A stretch of DNA of 64,000 bases from Labia minor (lineage: Eukaryota; Arthropoda; Insecta; Dermaptera; Spongiphoridae): assembly GCA_963082975.1 (NCBI GenBank), contig OY720350.1, positions 2,379,001 through 2,443,000 of the forward strand, read 5' to 3'. Below, in pieces: positions 33,940 through 44,266 of the stretch. The notes beneath the pieces are model-generated. The model was given only the letters and a program-made list of their open reading frames with translations, searched no databases and was not told the origin of the DNA. Both the position numbers and the translations under genes were made by a program. How positions within the stretch are numbered: the first letter of the stretch is position 1; each line of letters opens with the position of its first letter.

Positions 33940-34025
33940 ATAGTCGGTGAGACGAATATCGTTGCTGATATCAAGGAAGACATAGACGTCAAATACATTG
34001 TTTATCTCAGAAAAGTTGACTATTC
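33940..34025 (-). repeat. Dispersed repeat D, minus copy
   Basis: Inverse of 24715-24800 (atcaaggaagacatagacgt, then caaatacattgtttatctca). Here it is preceded by gagacgaatatcgttgctga. Class unknown. Confidence 0.6.
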
Positions 34026-34078
34026 TAAAAATTTTGCCTAATAAACATACTTTTTAAATTCAAATTGAAAAAAATTAT

Positions 34079-34320
34079 GTCGCTGACTCACATTCTCGTG
34101 GTTCCGGGTTCAAGTCCCGGGCCTGGCAAGGGAATTTCAATAGCTGGGGTCTATGGGACAGAGTCAACCCAGCCTCCGAGATCAACATTGAGGAAAAGCT
34201 ACTTGATAAAAAGTAGCGCCTCCGATCAAGAAAATCAAGGCAAAGGTTGATAGGACTCGTTCTACTGATCATAGGACACCTCATCGTTTATATAACCGAC
34301 TTGTACAAAAGTCAGAGGTT
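34079..34320 (+). mobile_element. tRNA-derived SINE, copy 3 (5'-truncated)
   Basis: Begins within the head (gtcgctgactcacattctcg) and keeps the B box GGTTCAAGTCC, the cctccgatcaagaaaatcaa body and the acaaaagtcagaggt end. The A box is lost. Confidence 0.88.
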
Positions 34321-35529
34321 TTTATAAAAATTTTATTCCTAAATACATTTAAAAAATTATTAATATAAATATTAATTAAAATAATTTAAAAAAATAATAT
34401 ATTTTAAATTTAAAATAAAATAAAATAACCCAAAAAGAGTTAATATTATTAAAAAATTTATCCAAAAGTAATTAAAAAAATATTTTTTTTTTTAAATAAC
34501 TTTAATGAAAATTATTATATTAATTATAATGTTAATTATTTTGACTATTCTATTATAATTGTCTGTTGTTGTTTTTGTTATAACTGATATTATTTGTTGT
34601 TTTCAAAGAATAATTAACAAATAAATTATTCACAAAATATAAAATATATTAGTTATAAAAAAAATAAATAATAAATAAAGTTGAGTAGTGTGCAGGTGTT
34701 TAGTGAATTTTTTTTTTTTTTTTTTTATTTTAAATATGCTAGATATGAATATGAATATTTTTTATGACATATTGACAGGCAATTAATTGATATTTGTCGG
34801 TTACTTTAAAAAAATAATAATATTATACTTATTATCCCTTTTTCTCATTTTTTTTATCAATCATTGGGTCACCAATTTTTTTACGTTTATTAACTTCCTC
34901 TAATTAGCACTTATCAATTTCCTTCTGTCTCCATTTAATTATTAATTTATTTAAAAAAATTAATTAATTAAAAAATATTATAATATAAAATAATTTAAGT
35001 ATAATAAAGATTAAAATGATATTATTATTAAAATATTATTAAAAATATATGCTAATAATTTTCTAATGTTATTTTTGACATTATTAATATTTTAATTACT
35101 AATAATATAAATTAATCATAAGAAATAAATATGAAAGTCAAATGAAATCCAACTTAAACAAATAAATTCAATTATTAGGTGACGCGGACGATTAAAAAAA
35201 AAATCTTTATTTTCACAACCTCAAATAAAAATTGATAGATGCAAAAAAGTAAGAACTAAAAATCGAAACGATTACTGCAAAAATAGAATTATTAGTTTCA
35301 AGATATACTAATTCAAAAACAAATTATTATTTTGTTGAGTATATATTACTAATGTGATATGGGTAGGTTGTGTATGAGTTGTTGTTCATGACTGACAAAA
35401 AATTTGTATTCAAGCTGACCAAGAAGTTATTAATAACTATAATAGGAGACAGCGTGGATGGTAGTATTACAAGATAGAAACTTCTAAAGTAATAATTAAA
35501 CATTCTATGTAGTTTAATTTTAAAGTACC
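34321..35529. other. AT-rich spacer
   Basis: Mostly A/T runs. A short LINE L1-family piece may lie at 35125-35200 (aaataaattcaattattagg then tgacgcggac, compare 5395). No gene seen. Confidence 0.5.
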
Positions 35530-35989
35530 TGGAACACCCAGTTTCACTAACTAAGGTTGGGAGGTGTGTGTGTGTGGGTGTATGAAGACAAGATTACGAA
35601 AAAACGGTTTGAGCTAGAATCATGAAATTTGGTCCACAGTCATTAAACAAAATTCGTTGTTTTCTATCAACTTTTGAGTAATGTAGCTCATCCGGAAGGG
35701 GGTCATTACCTACAACGTTTTGATTTTGTTTTTCCTCTAAACTGACCGTAAAAATAAAGATAGATGTTTGATAATTTTTCACATGATTAAAAATTGTATA
35801 AAATTGCTATATATAGAAAGTATTTCAGTTTGATTGAATCACTGAAAGTACCAGAATTAATTTTTTAAATTTTGACTTAAAAATGAATGTAAAGAATGTT
35901 AAATTTAATTTTTAATTAATTAATTATAATATATGATAATGAATCTAATTCAAATTTGCGAGCTAGTCGAGTGGAGACACACACTCCAG
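35530..35989 (+). repeat. Family A copy
   Basis: From (GT)n and aaaacggtttgagctagaat to the 3' end tcgagtggagacacacactccag, where the hairpin loop carries an extra acac. The 5' palindrome and part of the 5' region are lost, and the cgcgccaac segment is deleted. Confidence 0.8.
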
Positions 35990-36757
35990 ATTTTTTCCTT
36001 TTGCTAATTTAGAAAAATTCCCCTTATAAGAAGCGACTAACCAACCCAACTCTCCCCCCTCCCATCCCCCTTCAAATTGTTGGCGATGTTTCCACTTACA
36101 AAAACAAATATTTGATATTTTGATTCTAAAAGGTAAATATGTTAATAATAATAATAATCTAAGATAATTAAAATGAAAGAAAGAGTATGATATGTAGAAA
36201 TTATTATTTTTTTAATTCTTTGTTGTTATTTTTCATTTGCATTTGAAATGAAACGAAATTTTTAAATTGTAATTCAATTCTCACGGATTGTCTCTTTGAA
36301 GTATCCTTCCTTCTACTCTTTGTTAATTGATTGTATAAACCATTGTGTATATTTAGTAATAATCATAATAATAATAATTAGACAAAACGATTAACTTAAC
36401 AAGATATCGGAAATAAATAATTTTTTTATTATAAGGTCATTTCTTAAAATATATTGTATGTTATGTATTTGAATCAAAAAAATAAAACAAAATAAAACAA
36501 AAACAAAACATGTAATATGTAATTCTAAATTTCCATGAGAAATAAAATAATAATAATAATTATTTGGTTTATAAAATTAATTATCAAAATATATTATATT
36601 TAATTGATTTATCATTTAAATTTAATTGAAATATAACCGGTCAAATTATATAATTCAATTATATTTACAATTATAATAATAATAATTATAATTATAATAA
36701 TAATTCGGAAACAATAAAATATTGAAGTTGAAGGATACAGTTTATTTATATTATTTT
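35990..36757. other. AT-rich spacer
   Basis: C-rich piece at 36048-36072, otherwise A/T-rich with (AAT)n. No gene seen. Confidence 0.5.
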
Positions 36758-36800
36758 TACCGATCGATGATAGGAAGGGAAGGTATTCTTTTAATTATAG
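36758..36800 (+). repeat. Family B terminal fragment
   Basis: tttttaccgatcgatgatag then gaagggaaggtatt matches the gaccgacgatag end of family B. Confidence 0.55.
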
Positions 36801-36859
36801 ATAATATAATTAGAGAGATAGTATATATAGAATGATAATACGTACAGCATTTGAAACCT

Positions 36860-37000
36860 TTTCAATTGGCTTGGCAAGGAGATTGGTTATTTTTGGTAGG
36901 ATCAAAATTGGTTCAAATAAAATATTTAGCGAACAGCATCCGATCCAAAAAAAAAGCTTCACGCGATCCATTATACTGATCATACAACATCTTTAACTCT
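36860..37000 (+). repeat. Strongly decayed SINE copy
   Basis: ggcttggcaaggagattgg, gcatccgatccaaaaaaaaa and atactgatcatacaacatct align in order with the SINE body (cctggcaagggaattt, cctccgatcaagaaa, ctactgatcataggacac). Confidence 0.4.
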
Positions 37001-37062
37001 TTTTTCGTCTTTTCATATATTTAAAATATTCGTATATTTTCTTTATTATTTTTATATATATA

Positions 37063-37494
37063 CGAGGGTGGGGTGAAAAGTTTCCGACCTGACCAAGAAA
37101 AACGATGTTTTTCAATTTTTTTTTTTGCTATATTTTTCAACATAATCTCCATCAACACGGATACATTTCTCATAACGGTGTGTTCTAATTAATATAATTA
37201 ATTTAATTAATTAAATTTAGTTAAATTGACTTTAAGTCTCATCAACAGTTCTGAATCGACGCAAAAATTCGTTTGGATTACGCCTACAGCGCCAAATTGT
37301 CGATAGAAATGGTTTTTCGAAGCAGTTTTTGTTCTAACGTTAGCAAACGCGGCACCCAAGTTGCACACAGCTTTCTATATTCAAATGTTTGTGTAAAATA
37401 TTTCGCACACTTTCAGCTATTTTGAATGTTGAAAAATAAAATTCAAAAACATCGTTTTTCTTGGTCAGGCCGTATACTTTTCACTCCACCCTCG
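37063..37494 (-). mobile_element. Internally deleted mariner element, 432 bp
   Basis: Inverted ends CGAGGGTGGGGTGAAAAGTT and CGAGGGTGGAGTGAAAAGTA extend about 50 bp (to accaagaaaaacgatgtttt) and sit between TA dinucleotides. The minus-strand frame near the left end reads YEKCIRVDGDYVEK, the usual C-terminus of mariner transposases. The catalytic region is mostly deleted. Confidence 0.88.
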
Positions 37495-38019
37495 TATAAT
37501 TATTGGCATGACAATATTTATATAAAATTTTATAGATAAAATCCAAAATCATCAATTATTTTTTATTTTATTTTATTATTATTATTATTTTATGTTTTTT
37601 GATATTATTTTGTATAAGTTAGTTAGAAAGAGAGAGAGAGAAAGATAAAATAATTTATTTAAAAAATGGTAATTTCTCCCTTTTCTACACCCCAAATATA
37701 TATTTATTGGTATACTGTATATGGATTGATTAAAAAAATGATAAATAAAAGTATAGTTTCTATAATAAATAAAAATAATAAAAGGTAGTTTGTGTGTGTT
37801 AACGTTATTATTATATTTTTCCATAGAAGGCAATAAACCATTCGGTAAGTTAATTAAGTTATTAATAAAATGATAAGACAAACGAGAAGACCTGTTTCTA
37901 TGTTAATTCCCCCATTCTTACTTTATTCCCCCTCTTCCTCTTCTTCCTCCACCTTCACCTTCTTACAAGAAATATTATTGTATTCATATTTTTATAGAAA
38001 AATGAATCGAAGTATGAAA
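37495..38019. other. AT-rich spacer
   Basis: Contains (AG)n at 37626-37645 and a pyrimidine-rich run at 37926-37965. The small ORFs read low-complexity sequence. Confidence 0.5.
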
Positions 38020-38715
38020 AGAGAGGTGAGGCTTGAAATTAATAGTGTTAAGAAAAAATATTTAGTAGCAAAGAGGAATAGGATTAACTCACAAAGTCTT
38101 AAAATATAGAATTTGAAAATGTAGAAAAATTTAAATATAGACTTAAGTTCTGTAATCACGAAGGATAATAATATTCGAGAAGAATTGAAATCGAGATTGC
38201 AATCTTGTAACGCCTGTTATCATGCAGTAAAGGGGCTTATCGCGTCCAAATTATTATCAAAAGGGATCAAAATTTAAATATATAAAACAATTATTTTACC
38301 GGTTGTATTATAGGCATGTGAGGCATGGTCTATGACCTTAGGAGAATTAGAGTACTGGAGAATAGGATTCTTCGTAACATTCTTTTATGGACCAAAGAAA
38401 AATGAGGTCAACGGTGGATCGCGGAGATGGCCTAACGAGGAATTCCATGAGCTCTATGCATCTCCAGGTATTAGGGTTAGAATTATAAAATCGAGAAGGT
38501 GGCTAGAATGGGAGAGGAAAGAATGGCGAAAAATATATTGGTGGAGAGACCGATTGGGAAACGTCTGCTTGAAAGACCAAGGGCCAATGTGGCAAAGGAC
38601 GAGAGAGAGATGGGAGAGGGTAAGCGTTGGATGGTTGTGGCTCAGCATGAGTATACTTATGCAATGGGGTTGTTAAGGCCACTTTCGAGTTCCGAGGAGT
38701 CACAGAGATAGATTA
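38020..38715 (+). mobile_element. Non-LTR retrotransposon, 3' end (LINE copy L4)
   Basis: Starts gtgaggcttgaaattaatag (the RT segment after YADD). It passes through aggcatgtgaggcatggtct and, in frame 38499-38711, ARMGEERMAKNILVERPIGK then RLLERPRANVAKDEREMGEG, ending RPLSSSEESQR and cacagagatagat. Frames are shifted between parts, so it is inactive. Confidence 0.85.
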
Positions 38716-39084
38716 AATAGGAATATTTTTATTCTAAAATAAAAATATCCTACTAATATTAACTATTAAAATGATTTAAAAACGTTTAAGAAATACAATC
38801 GTGAATTAATAAATTAAATGTTGATCTATAATAATAAAAGCAAGTGTAATGTGTCTGTCTGTCTGCCTGTCTGTCTGACCGAGCTCTCCAGCCAAATCTA
38901 TCGCACGCAGGGACCTGGAATTTTTTACACGGAAGCACAAAGGGGCTGGCCACCAGACCTCGAAGCCCGATTTTCGATTTGTGAATTAGAAAAATTTTAA
39001 AAAAATTATAAAGAATATAATAGTTTAGTTGCCATTACCAGTTTAGTTACCATACTAGATCATAGAGGCGTTGGTGGCGATAAT

Positions 39085-39148
39085 TTGGCGTTAATTTAAA
39101 TTCTGAGCAATGTGCAGATAAAAATCTTTTTATATATCTATTGATATT
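39085..39148 (-). repeat. Helitron 5' terminus fragment (family C)
   Basis: taaattctgagcaatgtgca then gataaaaatctttttatata, as in 56250-56310, ending tctattg. Orientation is opposite to the surrounding candidate Helitron. Confidence 0.6.
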
Positions 39149-39424
39149 TACAATATCTCAATTGATCTTATTGGCCTTTTAAACTTTGAAAACATTCACA
39201 TTACGGCTATAATTTAATACTATTAATTTTTAAGATTATGTGAGTAAATTTTAATTAAGAAAATTTGATCTCTTAATTGGATTTTCACGTAAGATTTTAA
39301 TATATAATATATTTTTTAATATTATTTTTATAGTAGTTTAGTGTTATGCTAATGTTATATTTTATTTTGATTTTGTTTATTTTGATTTTTTTTTTAAATA
39401 AATTAATAACATTTAAAGTAGCAT

Positions 39425-39961
39425 AAAAAAATTAATCGAGGCAGGAAAATTGATGGGGTTTGAAATTAATAGTGATAAGACAAAATAATTAGTATCAGAG
39501 AGCATAATATTTGCAAAGAATTTAAATCGAGGTTGCAATCTGGAAATTATTATCAAAGGGGATCAAAATTATTAAATTATTAATTGTATTATATGGGTGG
39601 GAGGCATGGTCTATGTCTATAACCCTGGGAGATGAGAATAGTTTCAGAGTATTTGAGAATAGGATTCTTCCCAGCATTTATGGACCAAAGAAAGATGAGG
39701 ACACCGGGGAATGGCGGAGACTGCATAACAAGGAATTGCATGACCTCTATGCATCTCTAGAAATAGGTCATAAAATAGAGAAGGCTGGGATCGGCAGGGC
39801 ACATGGCTAGAATGGGAGAGGAAAAATATATTGGTGGGGAGTTCGATTGGAAAACGTCTGTGTGGAAGACCAATTGTGAACAGGGTGGACAATGTAGGAA
39901 GGAACGTGAGAGAGATGGGACAGGTTAGGAGTTAGATGGTTATAGCTCAGAGAATAGGGAC
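39425..39961 (+). mobile_element. Non-LTR retrotransposon, 3' end (LINE copy L5)
   Basis: Carries GDENSFRVFENRILPSIYGP then KKDEDTGEWRRLHNKELHDL and YASLEIG in frame 39613-39810, then the tail to gctcagagaatagggacac. There the sequence changes abruptly to the Helitron 3' block (tcggggagcccccgtctagg). The normal LINE end (gagatgtggttgctgcgg...) is missing. Confidence 0.82.
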
Positions 39962-40017
39962 ACTCGGGGAGCCCCCGTCTAGGTGTGGAGAGCGCCGAAG
40001 GCGCTCGAAGCAGCTAG

Positions 40018-40600
40018 TTCTTTATAAAATCAAAATCAAATATAATTATTATTTGTAAATCAATGAATTAGTATTTTTTTCCTACATATTTTACCCTTGT
40101 AAATTACAAAAAAAAAAAAAAATTATATATATCATATAAATAATCTACCAATAGTATATAAATTTTATTTATTTATTTTTTTACCTCTATATTCTCTTTT
40201 TGATTAAAAATTATTATTTTTTTTTCAGTTTTTTTCTCTCTGTTTCTCTGCTCTTTCTTTATTGAAATGTTTATTATGTCTTTTTTTGATAATAAATATT
40301 AAATAATATATAATAATAAAAATAATAACGAGTAAAAGAATCTTATATCTTAATTTTGTAGGTACGTAAATCAAAAATAAAAAAAAAAATAAATAAATAA
40401 AAATGAGATGTAAATTTATATAAAGATATTGCCGAGAGTTGTTGTTGTTGTTGTTGTTGTTAATGTTTGTGGTATTGTAGGTATGGTACTATATATATAT
40501 ATCGTAGTGGTTCTATATGTATTTCAAATGTCGACACTTGTTCTTTATGTGTTTTAAAAAGATTCTTTCTCTCTCTTTTTTTTAATCAAATACATTAGCT
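40018..40600. other. AT-rich spacer
   Basis: A15 run near 40108, (GTT)n at 40439-40460, (TA)n at 40491-40501. No gene seen. Confidence 0.55.
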
Positions 40601-40689
40601 ATTAGAGGATGTTAAATCATACAAGAACATTTTTTTTTTTTTTTTTTTTTTTGATTTGGTATCAAGGTAAGAATATTTGAATAGGAAAT

Positions 40690-40960
40690 TAAGCAATGAA
40701 GAGAGTGTTAGTAGAGATAGTAGTAGTAGTGGAGATCGAACTGGGAAGAGGAGGAGGTGGGGAGGGGGTGGAGGAGGCAGTTGTAGCGCCCTCCTGCTAA
40801 GAAACAAACCAGCGGCGTTTCTGACTTACTGACCAACCTAACAAAGGGCGCCTTCGTTATCTTTTTCTTCTTCTCCTTCTCCTTCTACTACTTCTTCATC
40901 TTCACTGTCTCTGCATTTCGATCGAATCAAATATAACTTATAAATTTAGTTTGAATAAAA
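40690..40960. promoter_or_regulatory. Mixed-composition island with CTCF-like word
   Basis: A G/A-rich block (40735-40778) is followed by TAGCGCCCTCCTGC at 40784-40797, close to the insect/vertebrate CTCF recognition core (TAGCGCC-cc). Then come ccagcggcgtttctgac, a second gggcgcc at 40846, and a (TTC)n tract. It matches no repeat family here. A regulatory or insulator role is inference only. Confidence 0.25.
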
Positions 40961-40982
40961 ACTCAATATAAAAAAAAAAATT

Positions 40983-41545
40983 CTGGAGTGTCTCCACTTG
41001 ACTATCTCGCAAATTTGAATTGGATTAAATAATTTAATATATTATATTTAAATTAAATTTAATTAATTATAAATTATAAATTAAAATTAATAAATAATAT
41101 TTATTTAACCAGCACGTGTTTGGCTCTTTATTGATGGCACCACGTCACGTGTTGGCGCGTGAGATTTGCAGTGTTAAAAAATTATATAATACTGATACTT
41201 TTAACAATTCAATCAAGTTGAAATTCTATATATAGCAGTTTTATACAATTTTTAATCATGTGAAAAATTATCAAACCTAAATCTTTATTTTTACGGTCAC
41301 TTTAGAGGAAAAATATCAAAACGTTGTAGGTAATGACCCTCTTCCGGTTGAGCTATATTTCTCAAAAGTTGATAGAAAACTACGAATTTTGAATAATTCG
41401 CTTATACCAAATTTCATACACACACACATTTTTCTCAACCCTAGTGAAAATGATTCAGGAACCTTCAAAACGTAGAAAAACATCAAAATCTCAACATCGA
41501 AATTTTTCGTGATGCAATACTATCATATCTGGCGAGAAATTGTAT
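40983..41545 (-). repeat. Family A, nearly complete copy
   Basis: Starts ctggagtgtctccacttgac on the plus strand (3' hairpin of the minus-strand element) and ends near ctatcatatctggcgagaaa. It contains the cacgtcacgtgttggcgcgt block. A small deletion removes the gtttgagc block next to the (AC)n. Confidence 0.85.
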
Positions 41546-41640
41546 TTAAAGTATAATTCAAATTTTGAATTTGTTTTTAAAACTATATTTATTTCACAAT
41601 ATTTATAACATTTCATATATATAATATATATATATATATA

Positions 41641-42156
41641 CTAGCTGCTCCGAGCGCCTTCGGCGCTCTCCACACCTAGACGGGGGCTCCGCCCCATGTA
41701 CCCCCCCCCCCTCCGAGTGGTACATAGTATTTGGTTAAGAGTAGTAAAAGGTTTTCATCCATTTTGTTTCAATCAGTATATTACATAAAACATTCATTTC
41801 TTTTTGTGTTCTTATTTAAAATACATTTTAATTTAATCACTAAATTAATTATATATATGATTATTGTATATGTTATGTTATTAAGCTTTTGTTACTAAAT
41901 ATTTTTTCTTATCACTATTAATTTCAAACCCCCATGTTGTCCGGTTTGTCCTAAATCTGAATTAGAAGAAACTAAACTATTTTTAGGTAAATACCACCCC
42001 CTGGACACACCTTAGCAATTAGCGGTTTAATAAAAGAAGTATGACATGCCTTGAGACCTACTGAATATGCATAAAAAAATTTCATAACAATTGGACCAGC
42101 CGTTTCGGAGGAGTATCATTTCAAAGTTTTGTGACACGGGAATTTTATATATAAGA
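41641..42156 (-). mobile_element. Complete non-autonomous Helitron, 516 bp
   Basis: On the minus strand: A|TCTTATATATAAAATTCCCG, then tgtcacaaaactttgaaatg, atactcctccgaaacggctg and gtccaattgttatgaaa. At the other end come ccccgtctaggtgtggag, hairpin GAGCGCCGAAGGCGCTC and cggagcagCTAG, then T. Insertion lies between A and T as Helitrons require. No Rep/helicase ORF. Its 3' end equals that of 55997-56310 but its 5' end is a different type. Confidence 0.92.
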
Positions 42157-42174
42157 TATATATTCCCATTTTAG

Positions 42175-42265
42175 GATAAAGACCTAAAATTCTATCTATC
42201 TTTCTATCTCTGTGGCTCTACGCAACCATACTTTTCAAAATATCCCTATTCAGAGCCCCAAGATG
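42175..42265 (-). repeat. LINE L1-family tail fragment
   Basis: Minus strand gggctctgaatagggatatt ... gtagagccacagagatagaa resembles the last ~80 bases of L1 (gctcagagaataggaa... tagagccacacagagata). Confidence 0.5.
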
Positions 42266-42606
42266 TATCAATGAATGCCTGGAAGGAAACGCCCGAAGAA
42301 TCATCCCTTGTCTAGTGACATTAACATCGAATTGTAAGTAGTCGACCCTCGATTACTATAAATAATACTAAACAAATTTAAAATTGGATATCATTAATAA
42401 ATAATATTAAAATAAATGAACTTTAATTTATAGTTAATTTATAGTTAATTTCTAAGTTATAATGTGTGTCTCATGATACTTATTATAATTATATATTATT
42501 TCCCGGGGGGGGGGGGACTGTGAATCCCAGATTGGCCCGAAAAAAATGGCGGCGATGCATGTGGGAGAATGGGTGAGAGATCTCACTATACACCATCAAT
42601 GTATAC

Positions 42607-42768
42607 TCATGGATGGAAGAACTCTTCTTGCTTCCCTTCGACCAGTGGCATCCCCACTTGGAGCCATATGCGTTCGGTCAACCAATCATCGGCTTCGAAA
42701 AGATCGTCTGACCCCGACTCGATAATGCCAAAATATTCATAGTACTCCAATGATGTTAAACTGTATAC
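42607..42768 (-). CDS. Small coding-like segment, minus strand, unrecognised
   Basis: 53 open codons after an acceptor-like ttttgtatacag, including YSLTSLEYYEYFGIIESGSD and DLFEADDWLTERIWLQVGMP, then LVEGKQEEFFHP and TGA. The acidic, Trp-containing composition is not low-complexity. A further minus-strand open stretch (DYLQFDVNVTRQGMILRAFP) lies at about 42235-42350. Not recognised; exon or TE-protein remnant. Confidence 0.3.
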   Translation of the reverse strand, partial: VYSLTSLEYYEYFGIIESGSDDLFEADDWLTERIWLQVGMPLVEGKQEEFFHP

Positions 42769-42779
42769 AAAATTTAATT

Positions 42780-43230
42780 AATTAATTAATTTATAGTATA
42801 TTTAACAATTTTGACCATATAGATAGAAGAAAGGTTGATAAGCATCAGCACCATCTCGTGTCCATTAATTGCAATTAATTAAATAACATAGAAACCTTGC
42901 CTATGAAATAATATCTAGGATATCTGCATATTTTCATAGCAATTGATTCAACGATAATAGAGTACATCATACAGATTTTATGTATAAATAAATTATAATT
43001 ATTACACGCTTTTATGTAGTTTCACTTCGTGTCCTGTTGTTTGTTTCTTGCAAGATGAATTTCACTCACTTCCCAATGTTCGAATGAGCTGAAATGTTGC
43101 ATACCTATGTAACTCCGATGACAATGAAATATTCACGTTCCTCACAGATCATAGGTGATCTCGGAGATATTAACAATTTTATAACAATTACTAATTATAT
43201 AATACATGATATTGAAAAATAGTATGTTTG
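42780..43230. repeat. Probable TE 5' region, class uncertain
   Basis: acttcgtgtcctgttgtttg, then cccaatgttcgaatgagctg and aaatgttgcatacctatgta followed by actccgatgacaatg, has the style of the subterminal blocks of arthropod non-autonomous elements (an 'effect on fitness-neutral' block ahead of a conserved AT-rich end). No termini can be set. Confidence 0.35.
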
Positions 43231-44220
43231 GCGCCCACGCTTTCATTTTCTTTTTTTTTTTAGATATGATGGTGGTTGGTGGTCTGTGTTTGGAGAAATT
43301 ATTTTCTCCTTTTTAGTGCATTTAAAAAAAGCGTGTTTTTAAAGAATTTTTTTTTATATTTTTTATTTATTTCTCTCATTTTATTATTTAATATTTATTT
43401 AATTGTATTAAATTATTGTTTTTATTTTAATAAACAACTTAAATAAATAAGTATTTTTATTATTTTAAAATAATTATTGCACATATTATAATTAATATTT
43501 AAATTAATTTATTTTTAAAATTTAGATTAACTTAAAAGAAGTAAATAGTAAATAAGTGAAATTTATACTGCATATATTATGTATATACATACATGCATAC
43601 ATTATTTACCTATGAAATAATTAATATTAAAAATAAAAACAACTAAATTACTATTATTATTTTATAATTAAATGAATACTCTTTCTTATTCTCATTTGCT
43701 TGGTGTGCCCAATAAAAAAAAAATAATTATTATTCGAGCATAAGAATGTTATTACATAAATATTAAAAAAAAATAATAATAACATATAGAACTGGATGAA
43801 ATGAATGAGAGAGAGAGAACTAACCAACTATAAGAAGAAAGAGAGGAGGTAACGAAGGAAATACAAATTAAATTAGTAGGGGATTATTAAATGCACATTA
43901 TTGCTGCATTTATCTCGATGGAGATGCATAAAGAAAAATAAGAATGAGAGAGAGACATCAAATAGGCAGGGACAAACAAGAAAGGAAATGACCCAACAGA
44001 TCATCTATAAAGATAACAACAACCAGAATGATAGAGATATATTATATATATATAATACAGGGTGTTTTATAAATATAATTTTATTTAAAAAAAAATAAGA
44101 TAACTTTTTTCCACTTTGAATATTTTATTATACATTATAGATTATAGATTATATATAATATTGACATGAAATATAAAAAAACAACAAATATCTTATATTG
44201 TTTTTATCTTTGTAATATTG

Positions 44221-44266
<46 letters not shown>

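Larger units (their letters stand above)
38825..40017 (+). mobile_element. Candidate composite Helitron carrying a LINE fragment
   Basis: A plus-strand 5' terminus A|TCTATAATAATAAAAGCAAG followed by gtgtctgtctgtctgcctgt and accgagctctccagccaaat is a known type of insect Helitron 5' end. A plus-strand 3' terminus, hairpin GAGCGCCGAAGGCGCTC then gaagcagCTAG followed by T, lies at 39991-40017. Between them are a minus-strand Helitron 5' fragment and LINE L5. The 1.19 kb span could be one Helitron with captured cargo, or unrelated pieces lying side by side. Confidence 0.45.

Noticed and set aside
41645-41690. GAGCGCC-TTCG-GGCGCTC hairpins look like bacterial rho-independent terminators
   Set aside because: They lie a fixed distance from CTAG at AT insertion sites and recur with the same flanks, so they are Helitron 3' hairpins.
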